Assembly (NCBI GenBank): GCA_030686995.1
Contig: CM060687.1
Span: 171,101,090 to 171,165,089 of the forward strand
Reading direction: 5' to 3'
From: Artemisia argyi
Taxonomy: Eukaryota; Streptophyta; Magnoliopsida; Asterales; Asteraceae
Length of the DNA: 64,000 nucleotides
Numbering within the stretch: the stretch's first letter is position 1; the number at the start of each line of letters is the position of its first letter. Of this stretch, positions 32,868-45,013 are shown in pieces. A program made the translations under genes and the position numbers. Under the pieces are notes generated by a model. It had not been told where the DNA came from and did no database searches. It saw nothing but the letters and a program-made list of their open reading frames with translations.

Positions 32868-34246
32868 TATATTCAGAAAAATTTTCCACCCAAATATGTG
32901 AGGTTCGCCTTTAGATTTGATAGGAAAAGCATTCATTATTAGTGCTTATGAGTGTACCGGTAGCATTTAGATTCTAGAACTTGCGTTAGTGATGCATCCC
33001 GAGACCGCTAGTGAGACTACATTCGTGTGGTAGGATTTACTACATGATAAGAGGCATTAGGATTACCCTTGTGTTAAACCCGTATCATAATTACTTGACC
33101 ATTTAAGTCATATTACTTGGCTAGTTAAGTCAACTAATTTTTCCCACACCCTTAGCGTTGTACTCATTTTTAGTACACGAAACCCCTAGTACACCCCTCC
33201 GAGCCTATCTTTTCGTTTCTAACTTTAAGCATTTTACTTAAAGGAAGAATTTGTTACACCCCACTTAAATGTACACCCAAATCGCCTTAGCCTTCCGTGT
33301 ATGCGCTCATCTTTAGTGCATTATTGTTATTTGTTAAACCCTAAGTTAACTTTCTAATTGATTACATGGTTGCTAAGTCGAGTCATATCCTTGTACATAT
33401 TGTTTTGGGATGATTGGGACTCGTGGGTAAGTACTTATTTTATGGAGAAATGGGGAAGAACATAATATTATTACCCCCATATGTGCGTTAATCTTAAAAG
33501 TGCTCCAAGTGTTTTGATTTTCTTAATTCGAGTCATTAGTTTAGTTAATTGTAAAGTATGTAAAGATTCAAGTGTAAGGGGAATGTTCATTCCCTATGAT
33601 GTATTATTTTGGATGGTAGGGTAAGAGTGTATGCAAAAAAAAAATCAAAAAAAAAATAAATAAATAAATATAGAAAAAGGAAAAAGAGAAAAAAACATAC
33701 GGACTACCATCCCTTTTTATTCTATGTTTATTTTATGTTTTTGTTATTTTTCATTTATTAGCTTAAGTCGAGTCTAGTCTTGGCTTAGCAACGCCATATT
33801 GTACATGTAATTAACCAAGATTGTTAACTCGCCACCAGTAATAACTTCCTTTATCCAACAAAACCGTGTAATTCATATCCCTATACCTAACGTTACAACC
33901 CTTTAAAAGACCTCTTTGATAGTTTATCCTAGGTGCTTACGCCATGTGGTGGAGGTTTGATCCTTTCTCAAGCCTATGGTAATCTATTTTGCTATGACAG
34001 GTAGTGAGAGATATCTTCCGTTTCCATATTGTAATTTACACTTTATTACACCCGAGAGATGTGAGTATCTAAACACTATTTGTGAGGTGCTTGTGTATGA
34101 CCTCCGTGCTTGTCTTTGGTCTTTAGTGGAATGATTATTTGTTGTAATTACTTTTATATTAGTGTTAAATGACCCCTAACTTGCCTTTTGAGTAGAATAA
34201 AAGCGCATTTGCTTGAGGACAAACAAATCTCAAGTGTAAGGGTATA
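32868..34246 (+). other. Element D 3' non-coding region, second part
   Basis: Resumes D after E; begins with the TSD TATAT (32868-32872). Nearly identical to 30059-31461. It contains an A-rich stretch (33634-33672) and AAGTGTAAGGG tracts at about 33570 and 34232; the latter abuts the 3' LTR. Confidence 0.8.
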
Positions 34247-35695
34247 TGATGAGGCGAAAAATGATCCGTTTTTAGGGGGTCATTTAAGCCTGAATCTAAA
34301 TTTATTTGATCAAATATTGCCCTAAATCGTTCCTTTTGTGATTTTTGGTACTTGGAGAGTGAATTCTGGAAAAGAAGCCATTTTGGACGTTTTTGGAGCA
34401 TAAAAGTGAAGAAAACAGCAAAGTCTCAATTTTCCATGCTGGGAACAGTAGGTGACGGCGTCAAGAGTAATTTCCTGACGGCGTCAAACCTCAATAATAA
34501 AATCCGAGAGTTCATGAAGGCGTCAAGAGTTTTCCTGACGGCGTCAAAACCCCAAGAATTAAAATCCGTAGTTGATGACGGCGTCACACACAGGGCGTCA
34601 AGAGTAATTTGTGTGACGGCCTAGGCCTTGACGGCGTCAGAAGTAGATCAAGGCCGTCCGAGAAAGTATTTGGCGGCGAGATGACGGCGTCACACCTTTG
34701 TTCTTGACGCCGTCATCCCTATTTTCCTATATATAGTTTTCTAGTTTTTCACATTTAAAGAGAGAAGTTTTGGGAGAAACCCTAAAGACGATTTTGGTGT
34801 AACTTTACAGGTTTTTCAAGGGTTCCAACCCCTTAATACCTTGCATGATTAATTAAGATAAGCTTTCTTCTAATTCAATCAATATGTCTATGTGTTGGTT
34901 GTCTATATCTTGTTCTTGTCTTAATTCTATCATGCTAGGCTAGATCTCTTTTGTGTTTGCTTAGATCTAATGAAACCTAGATATTGATTATGTGTTGATT
35001 ACTTGTTTATTCTTGTTTTTGGATGAATGATTTATATGTTAGGCTTAAGAAAACTGGCAGATCTCCAAATGGTAACATGCTTGAACGTCTTAAGAAACAT
35101 GAACCAAGGCGTACTAGGTCTTTATTGGTTGTATTTAATGCATGAGCCACTGTTTACAATCCCTATAGTTGTGCTGGGCATGGTGTAGGAGGAGATAAGA
35201 GCTCATAGAATTGGGGAGTTATGTATGCCACCCCATGAATGGTATTAAGGAATACGATCCGTCATCCATGCAATTATAACAAGTAATTAACGTGTAAAAG
35301 ATATCTAGGGAGTAGTGAAATCTAAGTAAACACATTTTCTCCAATTACTGCTCACAACTTTAGTTTAATTAGTTTATTTTCATTTTTAGTATTTTATTTT
35401 GATTGCATCTTAGTTTTGGGTTAGTTGAATAGCAACTAATTCCGCCCACTCTTCCAAAACCCGAGATTTTAATTGCTTTCTAAAAAATATAAAAATACAA
35501 AAATAATCATCCCTCACCTTTAGAACTAGTATTTAGGCTTTCTAATCCTAGCGACACTATTCCTAAGCTGAACGATCAATCCCCGGGTACTTGTCACTAT
35601 ACTATACTACAACGATCAGGTACACTGCCTGGTGGGGGTTGTAAGCTTCTCGAGATCCCTCGAGAGGTAAAGCCTGTTGCGATTCCCACGCATCA
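34247..35695 (+). repeat. Element D 3' LTR (L4)
   Basis: 1449 bp, same length and subtype as 20115-21563. Dyad words lie at 34453-34715 and TATATATA at 34728-34735. Confidence 0.92.
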
Positions 35696-35700
35696 GTCTT
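35696..35700. repeat. Target-site duplication of element D, right (GTCTT)
   Basis: Matches 20110-20114. Confidence 0.93.
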
Positions 35701-37543
35701 CCAAGGATTAAAGGAATCTTAACATCCTCGGGTATATCTAATATAACAAAGTCTACGGGGAACACAAACTTCTCAATCTTAACTAGCACATTCTCTGCTA
35801 TTCCATAAGGTTGTTTTACCGTTTTATCAGCCAATTCAATTAATAGCTTAGTTGGTGTTAATTTTCCTAAACCTAGAGTTGTGAATGTCTTAAGGGGCAT
35901 TACACTAACACTTGCTCCTAAGTCAGCTAAAGCATTATTGAATGACATGTTATTAATAGAACAAGGTAAAGTAAAACTTCCTGGATCTTTTTCTTTGTGG
36001 AGCAAGGCTTTGTGATCAGTTGCAGAGTACTCTTCTTTCATTGTACCCTTGATCTCCTCTTCAATCTTTGCCTTTTCTTTGAGCAACCTTCTTAAATTGA
36101 CCGAAGAGTTAAAGAAAAATTTGGGCTTTGCAGCATCATTACCATTCATCAATCTTCTAGGAAACGGCACATCGGGCATGATTTCTTCGGCTAATGTGAT
36201 TGCTTTGACATGATCTCTTGGGTTTGTTTCAGTTGAACTAGGTAATCCTTCAATTCCCCTTTCTTGAAGTACCTTGCTCATCTGACCAATTTGTTGTTCC
36301 AATGCTTTGATCGAAGCTCCTTGATTTCGTGTGGTAGTATCGGTTGAGGCACGGATTTCTTTGATCAAAGCCTTGTTTTCCTCATGTCTATTAGCAGCAT
36401 CGGCCATTGTTTGCTTCAATGTATCATCCAAAGTTTGCCTTCTTTCTTGATAAGAGGTATTAGAGTTGTTCCTTTGGTAATAACATGGAGCAGCTTCCCT
36501 AAATCTTCCTAAAGGTTCGAATGGTTGACCAAATTTTGTATAATATGCCTCTTCAAATGTTTGATCCTCCTTTTTAGAAGGGCAATCCTTGGTGTAGTGG
36601 GGTCCTTGGCATACTTCACATCCAACTTGAGCAGCATAAGCTTTCTCATCTCGTTTCTTCATTTCCCTACTAAGTTTATCCAATTGAGCTTGAATAACAG
36701 CAAACCCATCAAAGCTAGTATTGCTCTTGGATCTAGTAGAGGTTCCATCATGCCATTTTTGAGAATGATCAGCAGCTTCTTGGATGGCTTTTCTGGCATT
36801 TGCTGCGCTCATCTTTGGTGTAGCTCCCTTAGCATCCAAGATTTGTCTAGTTGGCACGTCCAATCCCTGATAAAACAATATTATCTCCTGCATAGGACTC
36901 AAATAGTGTTGAGGACATTTTATCAATAAATCCTTAAATCGTTCCCAAGCTTGATAAAGGGTTTCATCAGGCTCTTGCTTAAAGTTGTTGATAGCCTCCA
37001 TTTTTTAGCAGTCTTAGCAGGTGGACAGTATTTTTTCAGGAATTTACTCTTCAAGTCATCCCATTTTTCAATAGAACCAGCTGGTTCATTCTTTAGCCAC
37101 CTATTAGCAGCACCAGTAAAAGAGATTGGAAAGACTCGAAGCATAAGCTGGTTAATATTGACTTTCTCAGTAGTACATAAACCAGAAATTTCAAGGATCT
37201 TCTTGACATGTTCATTAGCATCTTCGTGTTCCGACCCACTAAAAGCATTATCTCTTAGTTCCTTGAGAAATTGACCCTTTAATTCAAATTTGGCCCCATC
37301 ATCCTGTTTAGGCCTAGCAATTCCCGAGCTAAAGTCGGCTCGAGTTTTGTTCATGTACTCCTCCATTGTTGGTTCCGTCATTGCTTCTGTTATTCCTTCT
37401 TCTTCCTGTTCAGAAAAATAATCAAGCTCAGATGAACTTGAAAGATCAAAGCTTTTTGTGTTGAAAAGCTTTTTAAGCGAATGAAAAGCTCGTTCAGGTT
37501 CTTCGAATGGTTTAGTTAAGTTCTTAGTTGAACTTCTGATCAT
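35696..37543 (-). pseudogene. Element C gag and protease (N-terminal part)
   Basis: Gag starts at the ATG at 37543. The gag core runs through W-D-D-L-K-S-K-F-L-K-K-Y and, after a one-base shift in an A6 run (37001-37006), continues with E-T-L-Y-Q-A-W-E-R-F. A zinc knuckle C-x2-C-x3-H-x4-C lies at about 36598-36640, a spacing typical of Athila/Tat gag proteins. The aspartic protease has its catalytic D-L-G-A-S-V-S-V-M-P at about 35893-35922 and ends at I-L-G-R, where element D is inserted. The rest follows at 20109. Restoring the A-run would make one long polyprotein. No reverse transcriptase follows anywhere in the recovered element. Confidence 0.85.
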
Positions 37544-38365
37544 GCACTTCCTAAAATCACCACAAAAGCATCAGTAGGGTATGTTCCACAAAGTAGAATA
37601 TTAGAATATTAACAACGAAAACGGAATACAAAAAATAAAAGTTGCTGATATCTGCAGACGATGCGCCGTATCCTAATAATAGGATGCGTTGTATCTTAAT
37701 CGTTAAAAATAAATCAGAATTTTATTAAGAAAATCAAGACGCCGCAATTAATAAATTAAATGCGCCGTATGTTTTAATAATCAATAAATCAATTATATTT
37801 ATAAAAATAAGATGCGCCGTATTAGCAGAAACTAATGCGTCGTATCTTCGTTACGTTTCAAAATAAAAGATTTTCGATTCAGGTAGATGCGCCGTATCGA
37901 CCAAAATCGATGCGTCGCTTCCTTTTTAATTAATTCGAAAATTGTTTTTAATAAAAAATTTAAATACGGTGTATCAGTAAAACAGATGCGTCGTATCTTC
38001 GTTAGGGTTTAAAAATTTTCTGATAAAAAACAAAATACGTCGTATCTAAAAAATAGATGTGCCGTACTCGAATAATTAAATGCGTTGTATTTTAAAAAAC
38101 AAAAACGCCATATACCGCAACTGAAAAAACAAATGTGTCGTATCGTTTGTATTAGCAGAATACAACGACAACAGTTAATGCAGAAAACAAAGAAAGACAC
38201 ACAAAACAAACAAACACACACAAAAAGAAAATATGCAAAATATACAATGAATGCAAACAAACAAGCAAAGTGTTGGTAAAAATAAAATCTAAAAAACCTA
38301 AAAAATCAAAAAGTTAGAAAACCTAATTAAAATACTAATAGATAAATAAGTATTAACAATTCACT
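37544..38365 (-). other. Element C 5' leader with dyad-word cluster
   Basis: About 820 bp between primer site and gag. From 37655 to 38150 it holds about fifteen words such as GATGCGCCGTATC, GATGCGTCGTATC and ATACGTCGTATC, mostly in pairs. No gene seen. Confidence 0.7.
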
Positions 38366-38382
38366 CCCCGGCAACGGCGCCA
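38366..38382 (-). other. Element C primer-binding site (tRNA-Asp)
   Basis: Minus strand TGGCGCCGTTGCCGGGG, a 17-nt match to the 3' end of plant tRNA-Asp(GUC), seven bases inside the LTR. Confidence 0.85.
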
Positions 38383-39247
38383 AAAACTTTGATGTGCTTG
38401 TTGTGTCATATGCAGTATAGGGGTAATTGCTTATTTCAAAGTTTTATATTTATATTTAGCTGACTTATCCTATAACACACACTCTAACAGACAGTGTATC
38501 CGATCAATATGTATATAGTGGTAAGCAGAGTGTCGATCACTAAGAGTGGAACGAAAACCTTAATTTGTCTATCAATATTTTAATATTCTAAGTTAGTTTT
38601 ACAATCTAATCTAACGCAAGAGGGTTTTAGTCTAAGAGACTAGCACATATTTGGTTTTATTAAATAGTAAATTAAACTAATGAGAACGATTCAGCAAATA
38701 GTAACACGTACATAGATAGATAATAGAGACTATAAGAAGACCTGTCCTGATAATTAAGTAGCTTGTCACTTATTTTATTGCTAGTTTTATATGAAGTGTA
38801 TTATAATCTGGTCTCTCTCATTGGATAGAGTATATCGGCGAGTAAACCCTTAATGATCACTTATGCCTATCCTACTTATCTAAAGACGTTAGATTAAATA
38901 GGCGAGGGGCAGATATGGCAGTCCACGGGCTCAGCTAGACATAGAGGTTATCAAAGCACTAATATAAGTCACCAAAGACATCAACATACAAACTTTAATA
39001 ATGGGAAAGCAATATTAAGGGGAGTGTGATGTTCCGTAGTCACATATCACAAGCCCATCAATCCTGATGAATTAAAGCTTACTATTACAATAAAATAAAA
39101 CTACTTAATGAATTAAATACATGCATGACCTTCTTACAGCTCTAATATCTTTGTTTGGAGTGTGTCTTGTGAAGCTTCTTTGGCTGAATTCGTCTCTTAG
39201 GGTTTTGCACTTGGTATTTCCTCTCTTAAATTCGTCTGTCCTTGGGG

Positions 39248-39255
39248 TATTTATA
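39248..39255 (-). promoter_or_regulatory. Element C LTR TATA box
   Basis: TATAAATA on the minus strand, about 20 bp downstream of the first dyad word. Confidence 0.6.
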
Positions 39256-39272
39256 CTTTTTGTCTAAGGGTA

Positions 39273-39606
39273 AAATGCGGCACATTAACTTAACTTTGCG
39301 TGGGGTCCAAGATTAATATATTCTAGAATATTCGTACATCGCCTTTAGATGCGGCGTAACTTGGTTCTTGTATGCGGCGCATGTCCTTTAGCGTCTTAGA
39401 TTACATCTGGTGAAGTCTTGATAGTGATACGCCGTATGTCAGAAATGTGATGCGGTGTATCTAGAGTAGAACAAGCTTGACCATCTTCATTGACCAAAGT
39501 TTCATATGCGGCACATGCTAGAATTGCATACGGCGCATTCTTCAAAGTCAGACAATGGTCTTCGAATTCATCTAAGTATATTATTGCGGCGTATCTGTTG
39601 AGAGAG
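39273..39606. repeat. C-family dyad-word cluster in LTR
   Basis: Words ATGCGGCACAT, ATGCGGCGTA, TATGCGGCGCAT, GATACGCCGTATG, ATGCGGTGTATC, CATACGGCGCATT and others. Element B landed inside the cluster; one more word lies at 48100-48112. Confidence 0.75.
39602..39606. repeat. Target-site duplication of element B, left (GAGAG)
   Basis: GAGAG before TGTGACA, repeated at 48094-48098. Confidence 0.85.
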
Positions 39607-42600
39607 TGTGACATTTCTAAAATTTCGTGTCATTCATTTTAATAGTTTATTATTCAACTATTCTATTTTTAACTAATAAACTTCGTCGGAAGTTATCCGC
39701 GTACGTCATAACGCATTCAATTCATTCAACCACTATTATACTATGTCTACTCTACACTTTCTATGCACCATTGTTTCCTTACAATCCTATTTTAAAAGTC
39801 ATAATTAACTTTTTCCAATTTTAAAAAAACCTTGCACCTTTTACGTTTTACACGATTTAAATTTACGTTTTAAAGTTTTAACAAAGTGAACCAACCCTAG
39901 ACTATGATAATTTACATATTTTATGAATTTTTAAACTATTTCATGTTTACAAATGAGTTTTATAGTTGTCGTGTCATTTGTATAACTTACGTCACTTTTA
40001 TCAAGAACCGGTGTCACCAAACGTGTTTTCGACTCACGGTTTCAGTTTTAACGACCTTTACACACTTTGACAAACTCATGACTAAATTAATATATTAAAA
40101 GTAGTTATTTTAATAAGTTTTAACATTTTTACAAGTTTAGTATTTTTATGTTACCTGCTTTTACGTTTCATGACTTAAAAACCTTACATTTGCAATTACC
40201 GGGATCAAACTACATCCCGTAACCCAAAATTTAAACAAAAACAAGTCACTAGACCACCTCACCATGAGATGGCCGGTTTTGAAGAGGTTACCAAGCCACA
40301 TGGCTTGGTGTGAGAGTATATAGCATATGGTAACTACACATGTCTCATCTCTTTGCACTATTCCTCCACTACTAGAGTTATAAGATAAAATACTTATAGT
40401 AACATGCAAAAGCTCATCCAAACTCTCTTTTCTCTCTATAGCAACGAAATAATACAGCTCCAAACTCCATTTTACTCCAATCTTTACCAAATATATTGAT
40501 CTTAGGTTGAAGGTAATTAGTTCTCTTGGTTAGCTCATGGTTTATTCCACTCAAAACATCATCAAATCTTTTCATTTCTTGATTTCTTTGGGAAGTTGTT
40601 TCAAGTTTTGACCAAGATGGTATAGGGGCTGTGATTTTAAGATATTTTCAAGGGTAAATCAAGGGTATAAGTCTTGGTTAAAAGTGTTGAAGAAAGGGTG
40701 CAAGGGTTACTTGTTGGTGACTTTGAAAGTTCTTTGTTCCTTGTTTCTTGTAATTTTTCTTGTTCATCAATCATTGTAAGGAAACCAATCACTCCATTTT
40801 CATTCTATTTTTATTTTCACTACTGTAAATGTTATATTACTTGATGTATTTGAGCCTTATATAAATTATAATGCTTGGTTAGGCTTGGTACATAAGTTTA
40901 AACACTAGAAAACCCTAAAGGACTAGACATGCAAACTGTGAATATTATTCAGGGGTAAAAATGGAATAAACTGATTTAATCAGTAAACATTGGAACTAAA
41001 CTAAAAATATGTAGTTGTAGCCCTATGTTTTTTAGTTATTTTGACGGGTATTTTATCGAATAACTCATTACGATGATTAAACTAGAATTATTTTCGTGAA
41101 ACATGTCACATTCTGAGTAACAGATTTGAAACGTGTATAAGTCATTTTTTTTTGTGAATAACCCACTGTTACTTAAAACATAAAAGTTTTAGATAACATC
41201 TTAACTTAAACGTGGCCGTAAACGGGGAACAAATCGGGTTAGTAAAACTCTAGATATCGCACTTTTCGTGAGACCATTGAAAATTTGAAAGCTGAATGGA
41301 TTGATTGTTTGGGTAAATGGACTGTTTTACTAAGGTTATGTAATTTTTGGCCAAGTGGGACCCACAAATCTCGTTAGTACAGAAGTAGACCTTTCCGGGG
41401 ATATAAAGAACGAGACTTGTGGACTTACGGTTTGCAAATGGTGATTTTCTAAACATAGACAAGTTATTTATATTTCTAACAGCACTAGGTATAAAATGAG
41501 TATAAAGTGTTTTACACTTTATAATGTTGGACCTTTAAAACATTTTGAACCCCCTAATATATTTTTGAACCCTTAGGCTTAAAGTGAACCTTTTTGATCA
41601 TAATTGAACTTGGGGTCAAATGTAAGTTTCATACTTATATAAATGCAATGGTACATTTTTGGATAATTTGTAAGTAATTAACTAAAACCTTGTGATGTAT
41701 CTAGGGGTATTGTACCAAGCTTAAGTAAGATTATAATCTGTATATAACCAAAAGTACATCAATATTTATTTTCATAAACTAAGACAACGTATATTATTTA
41801 GGTTCATCGTAGAGCTTTTGCGGCTATTCCTTCACTTGCTTGTTCATTGCTATTTTCTTTGCTCTCGGTGAGTTCATAGCCTCGCTTTTACTTACTTCAA
41901 TTGTTTTATAAACCTCGCGAGGGGGATACATGCTAGTTTTACAAACTGAATACAAGTAGTTTTTGGTATGCTTGACCCGATTACATGATTATAGACATTG
42001 AGTATTTCTTGCCAATTAAGTCCCCATCATGAACTGTTAATTCCGTAGGAAACGCTAGTATTATGAATATCCATATTTGGCCTGGCGGGCCTGACCGGGT
42101 GAGTAGCGCTCATACATCAATGGTCACATAATATTGAGAGATTACGTGGTAAATGGCAAATCTTACCTTTTCGGGGCACTATTAAACTAGGTCAAGGTTC
42201 GGTTTCATGAGCTCAATGCTATAAATCTTTATTACCCGACTTGTATTTGTTACATGTCAACTTAATTATGGGTGTATAACAACGTAGCCCATCATATTTT
42301 AAACTGATTTATCTTGTATTCAACTGATTACTTATTAAACTCTATGAATTCACTCAACCTTTGTGTTGATTTTTAGCATGTTTTATCTCAGGTCCGTAAG
42401 TGACTTTCGGCTTGGATGGGTGGCCCAAGAAATGGATATCTACATGATGGCTCATGTTTAAATAAAAGTTTTCATTCGATAATGTTCTAAACTTTCAAAA
42501 CTTATGTATCTTTTAACTATGTTAAAAACTTTTGGGACCTTGTTGACTCTGATAAATTATCGAATGTGAAGTATGAACTTTTATTAAAAACGACTTTGTT

Positions 42601-42689
42601 TTAAAGTTGTTTACTATATTTATACAATGTGACCAGTATATAACATCCCATGTCCCTTTCCGCTACGTTCCTAAAATGGGGGTGTTATA
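39607..42689 (+). repeat. Element B 5' LTR
   Basis: TGTGACATTTC...GGGGGTGTTATA, 3083 bp. No credible ORF; a 109-codon antisense frame is simply shared by both copies. Confidence 0.88.
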
Positions 42690-42724
42690 GAATGGTACCA
42701 GAGTACAAATTATAGTGAACTAGG

Positions 42725-42782
<58 letters not shown>

Positions 42783-45013
42783 AAAAGAAAAAAAAAAAAA
42801 AACCCTAGACTATAATCATTTATTTTTTTCAAAATCATGAGCTTCCATCATCTTTTCCGATATCCATGCGCGCCTACTCCTGAGCTTCCTATTTCTCCCT
42901 CGTATATATATCTTAATCATGCTATATTAAAAATAATTATAAGCACTAAAATTATTTCCTATCTTGTCCGATAATCCGCGAAAGTATCACTCTTATATAT
43001 ATATAACCTTTTGTGCACTAAACTTCCTTGTTGTATTTTATGCTATTCATGAGCATCATAAACTTCCATCCAGAAATTTATACACATCTCTTTGATTGCA
43101 CCATCGTTATACGTATGCACATAATAAATATTATCACTTGCACTTGTAATATTTCTCGACCATCTTGCTTTTCTTGAAACATCAATATATTTCTATAAAA
43201 GGTTTCTCCAAGTGAATACTAAAATCTTCTAGACATTGTATGCGATTACAATGGTCTCTCTTATTTATCAGATATTGTATGTGATTACAATGGTCTCTAA
43301 ACTCTTTCATAACCGTATGTTATATCATTTCATATGATAGCGAAACCTGTTACAGTTTATCAATTTCTATTGGTTGTGTTACTCCCCGTGAACTCATATT
43401 TTCTGAGCATTTCTTGCTTATTTTCTTAAGCATCACTATTGATACTACATATATAAAGACTATTTATATACACTCGATTCTTCTCTCGACTATTTATGCC
43501 TAATTAATAGGGCGTTACTTCTTATTTGTATAAAGGTATTTATTATAAATTTTTTTATCCAATTCTTTACACTCAGCCTCCAAAGCATCATCTCAAACCC
43601 TACCTCTCCCAAGTATATATCTGTTTCACTAAATTACTAAACTATTAAATACATATTTACTCATTTTGATGATTCCCTAAAACTTTCTCATACATTGTGG
43701 GTGAAACAGTGGTCTCATTTATTTTTCTCAAAAATCGTGAGTAATGCTATGAGCTTTAAAATCTTTTTATGACCCTACACAAACGTATTTTATCTGAAAC
43801 CCGTCACATTCTATTTATTTACCTTGAAAATTTCACTACCATGTTATAAACAACTCCTTTATTGTCATATAAACTATCTTTCATTATATTACAAATGGAT
43901 TTACTATTCCCCAAAGAATTACTCCATTATTACCTTATAAACCAATAACTTTATTCAATATTATTTTATAAACTGCTCTAACTAGTTCGAAATTTACATT
44001 TTTGTCACCTCTTTACAAATCATTTGGTCAATTACCTTGTAAAACTAGTTTACTACCATCTTCTAAACCATTTTCACTACAATATTAATACACTCCTTGC
44101 CACTCTCTTACAAACTACTTTACCACCATCTTATAAACTTATCCACTGATGTACTACTATTAAATAAACTGTTTGGACTAGTTTTGAATAAACTATTTTA
44201 TTATATTAGAAATCGTTCTGTCATTTACCTTTTACCAAAATTTTCACCACCTTATAAACAATTTTATTATTATCTTATGAATTACTCGACCTTGTTTTAT
44301 TAACTAAAACCATTGATTTATTATTTGCCACATGAACTATTCTGTTATTATTTTATTATTCTTCATTTTCCTATATTTCTTTTAAACTGATTCATTATCT
44401 TCAAAAGCTGAAGTTCAGTAACTTTCTCTACATTCATCAAGTTCTCTTTTGAATCCTTCATTGTTAAAGGTCCGTGATTCTAGCCCGATGTGGACTTATT
44501 TAGAACTACTTAAAACTTCCTTTTCTGCGCGCATTTTCCTTATTCGCTTGTGTTACACCCTCATAATACTTACTTATGATTGATTCTTACGTATGTTCAA
44601 ACTTATATCACTCTTTGTATATAAGATACTTATACAAACTCCATACTTGTCCAACAATGGGCATATCACGAGTATAACTAAGTTAAGTATTTGAAAATTT
44701 TATCGAACCTTGATTAAATATAGTCTAGTCACCTATATTTAACCTTGGGACAGTGGAACATAGTCTGACTACCTATGTTCGACTTAGATTTTTCAAATAC
44801 TAGGAATAGTTATATATGGGTTATGTCTAATTGATCTTCTACTTGATCTTCGAGAGTCACAAAATTTTTATGTGAGTATAACAATTCAGCGGTATTCATA
44901 CGATCGAGCAAAAAAAAAAAAAAACTAAACAAATCCTCATCTTTTCGCAAGTGAACCGTCTAGAGATAAAGCGAGTTGAGCTCCGGGACGGCGCTCTCTT
45001 AAGAGGTACGTGC
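42690..45013 (+). other. Element B internal region, non-coding
   Basis: It contains the primer-like site, a 50-base A-run (42729-42778) and AT-rich sequence. A module at about 44640-44810 (CTAGTCACCTATATTTAACC and flanks) is related to the internal region of element H. No ORF with family resemblance. Confidence 0.75.
42729..42778. repeat. Poly-A run
   Basis: 50 consecutive A in the internal region of element B. Confidence 0.9.

Larger units (their letters stand above)
20115..35695 (+). mobile_element. Element D: gypsy-type (Athila/Tat-like) non-autonomous element, split by element E
   Basis: Outer LTRs at 20115-21563 and 34247-35695 share one subtype and TSD GTCTT. Without E it is about 9.1 kb. 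It has a T-G-G-C-G-C-C primer site, a gag ORF, an Athila-type ORF and a long 3' region with repeated AAGTGTAAGGG tracts. No protease, reverse transcriptase or integrase was found. It inserted in the protease gene of C. Confidence 0.88.
38390..39606 (-). repeat. Element C 5' LTR, proximal part
   Basis: Begins TGATGTGC (plus strand). Its remainder is at 48099-48312 after element B is removed, about 1.43 kb in all. The plus strand TATTTATA at 39248-39255 gives TATAAATA on the minus strand. C-family words crowd 39273-39606, directly upstream of that TATA box in the sense direction. Confidence 0.82.
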
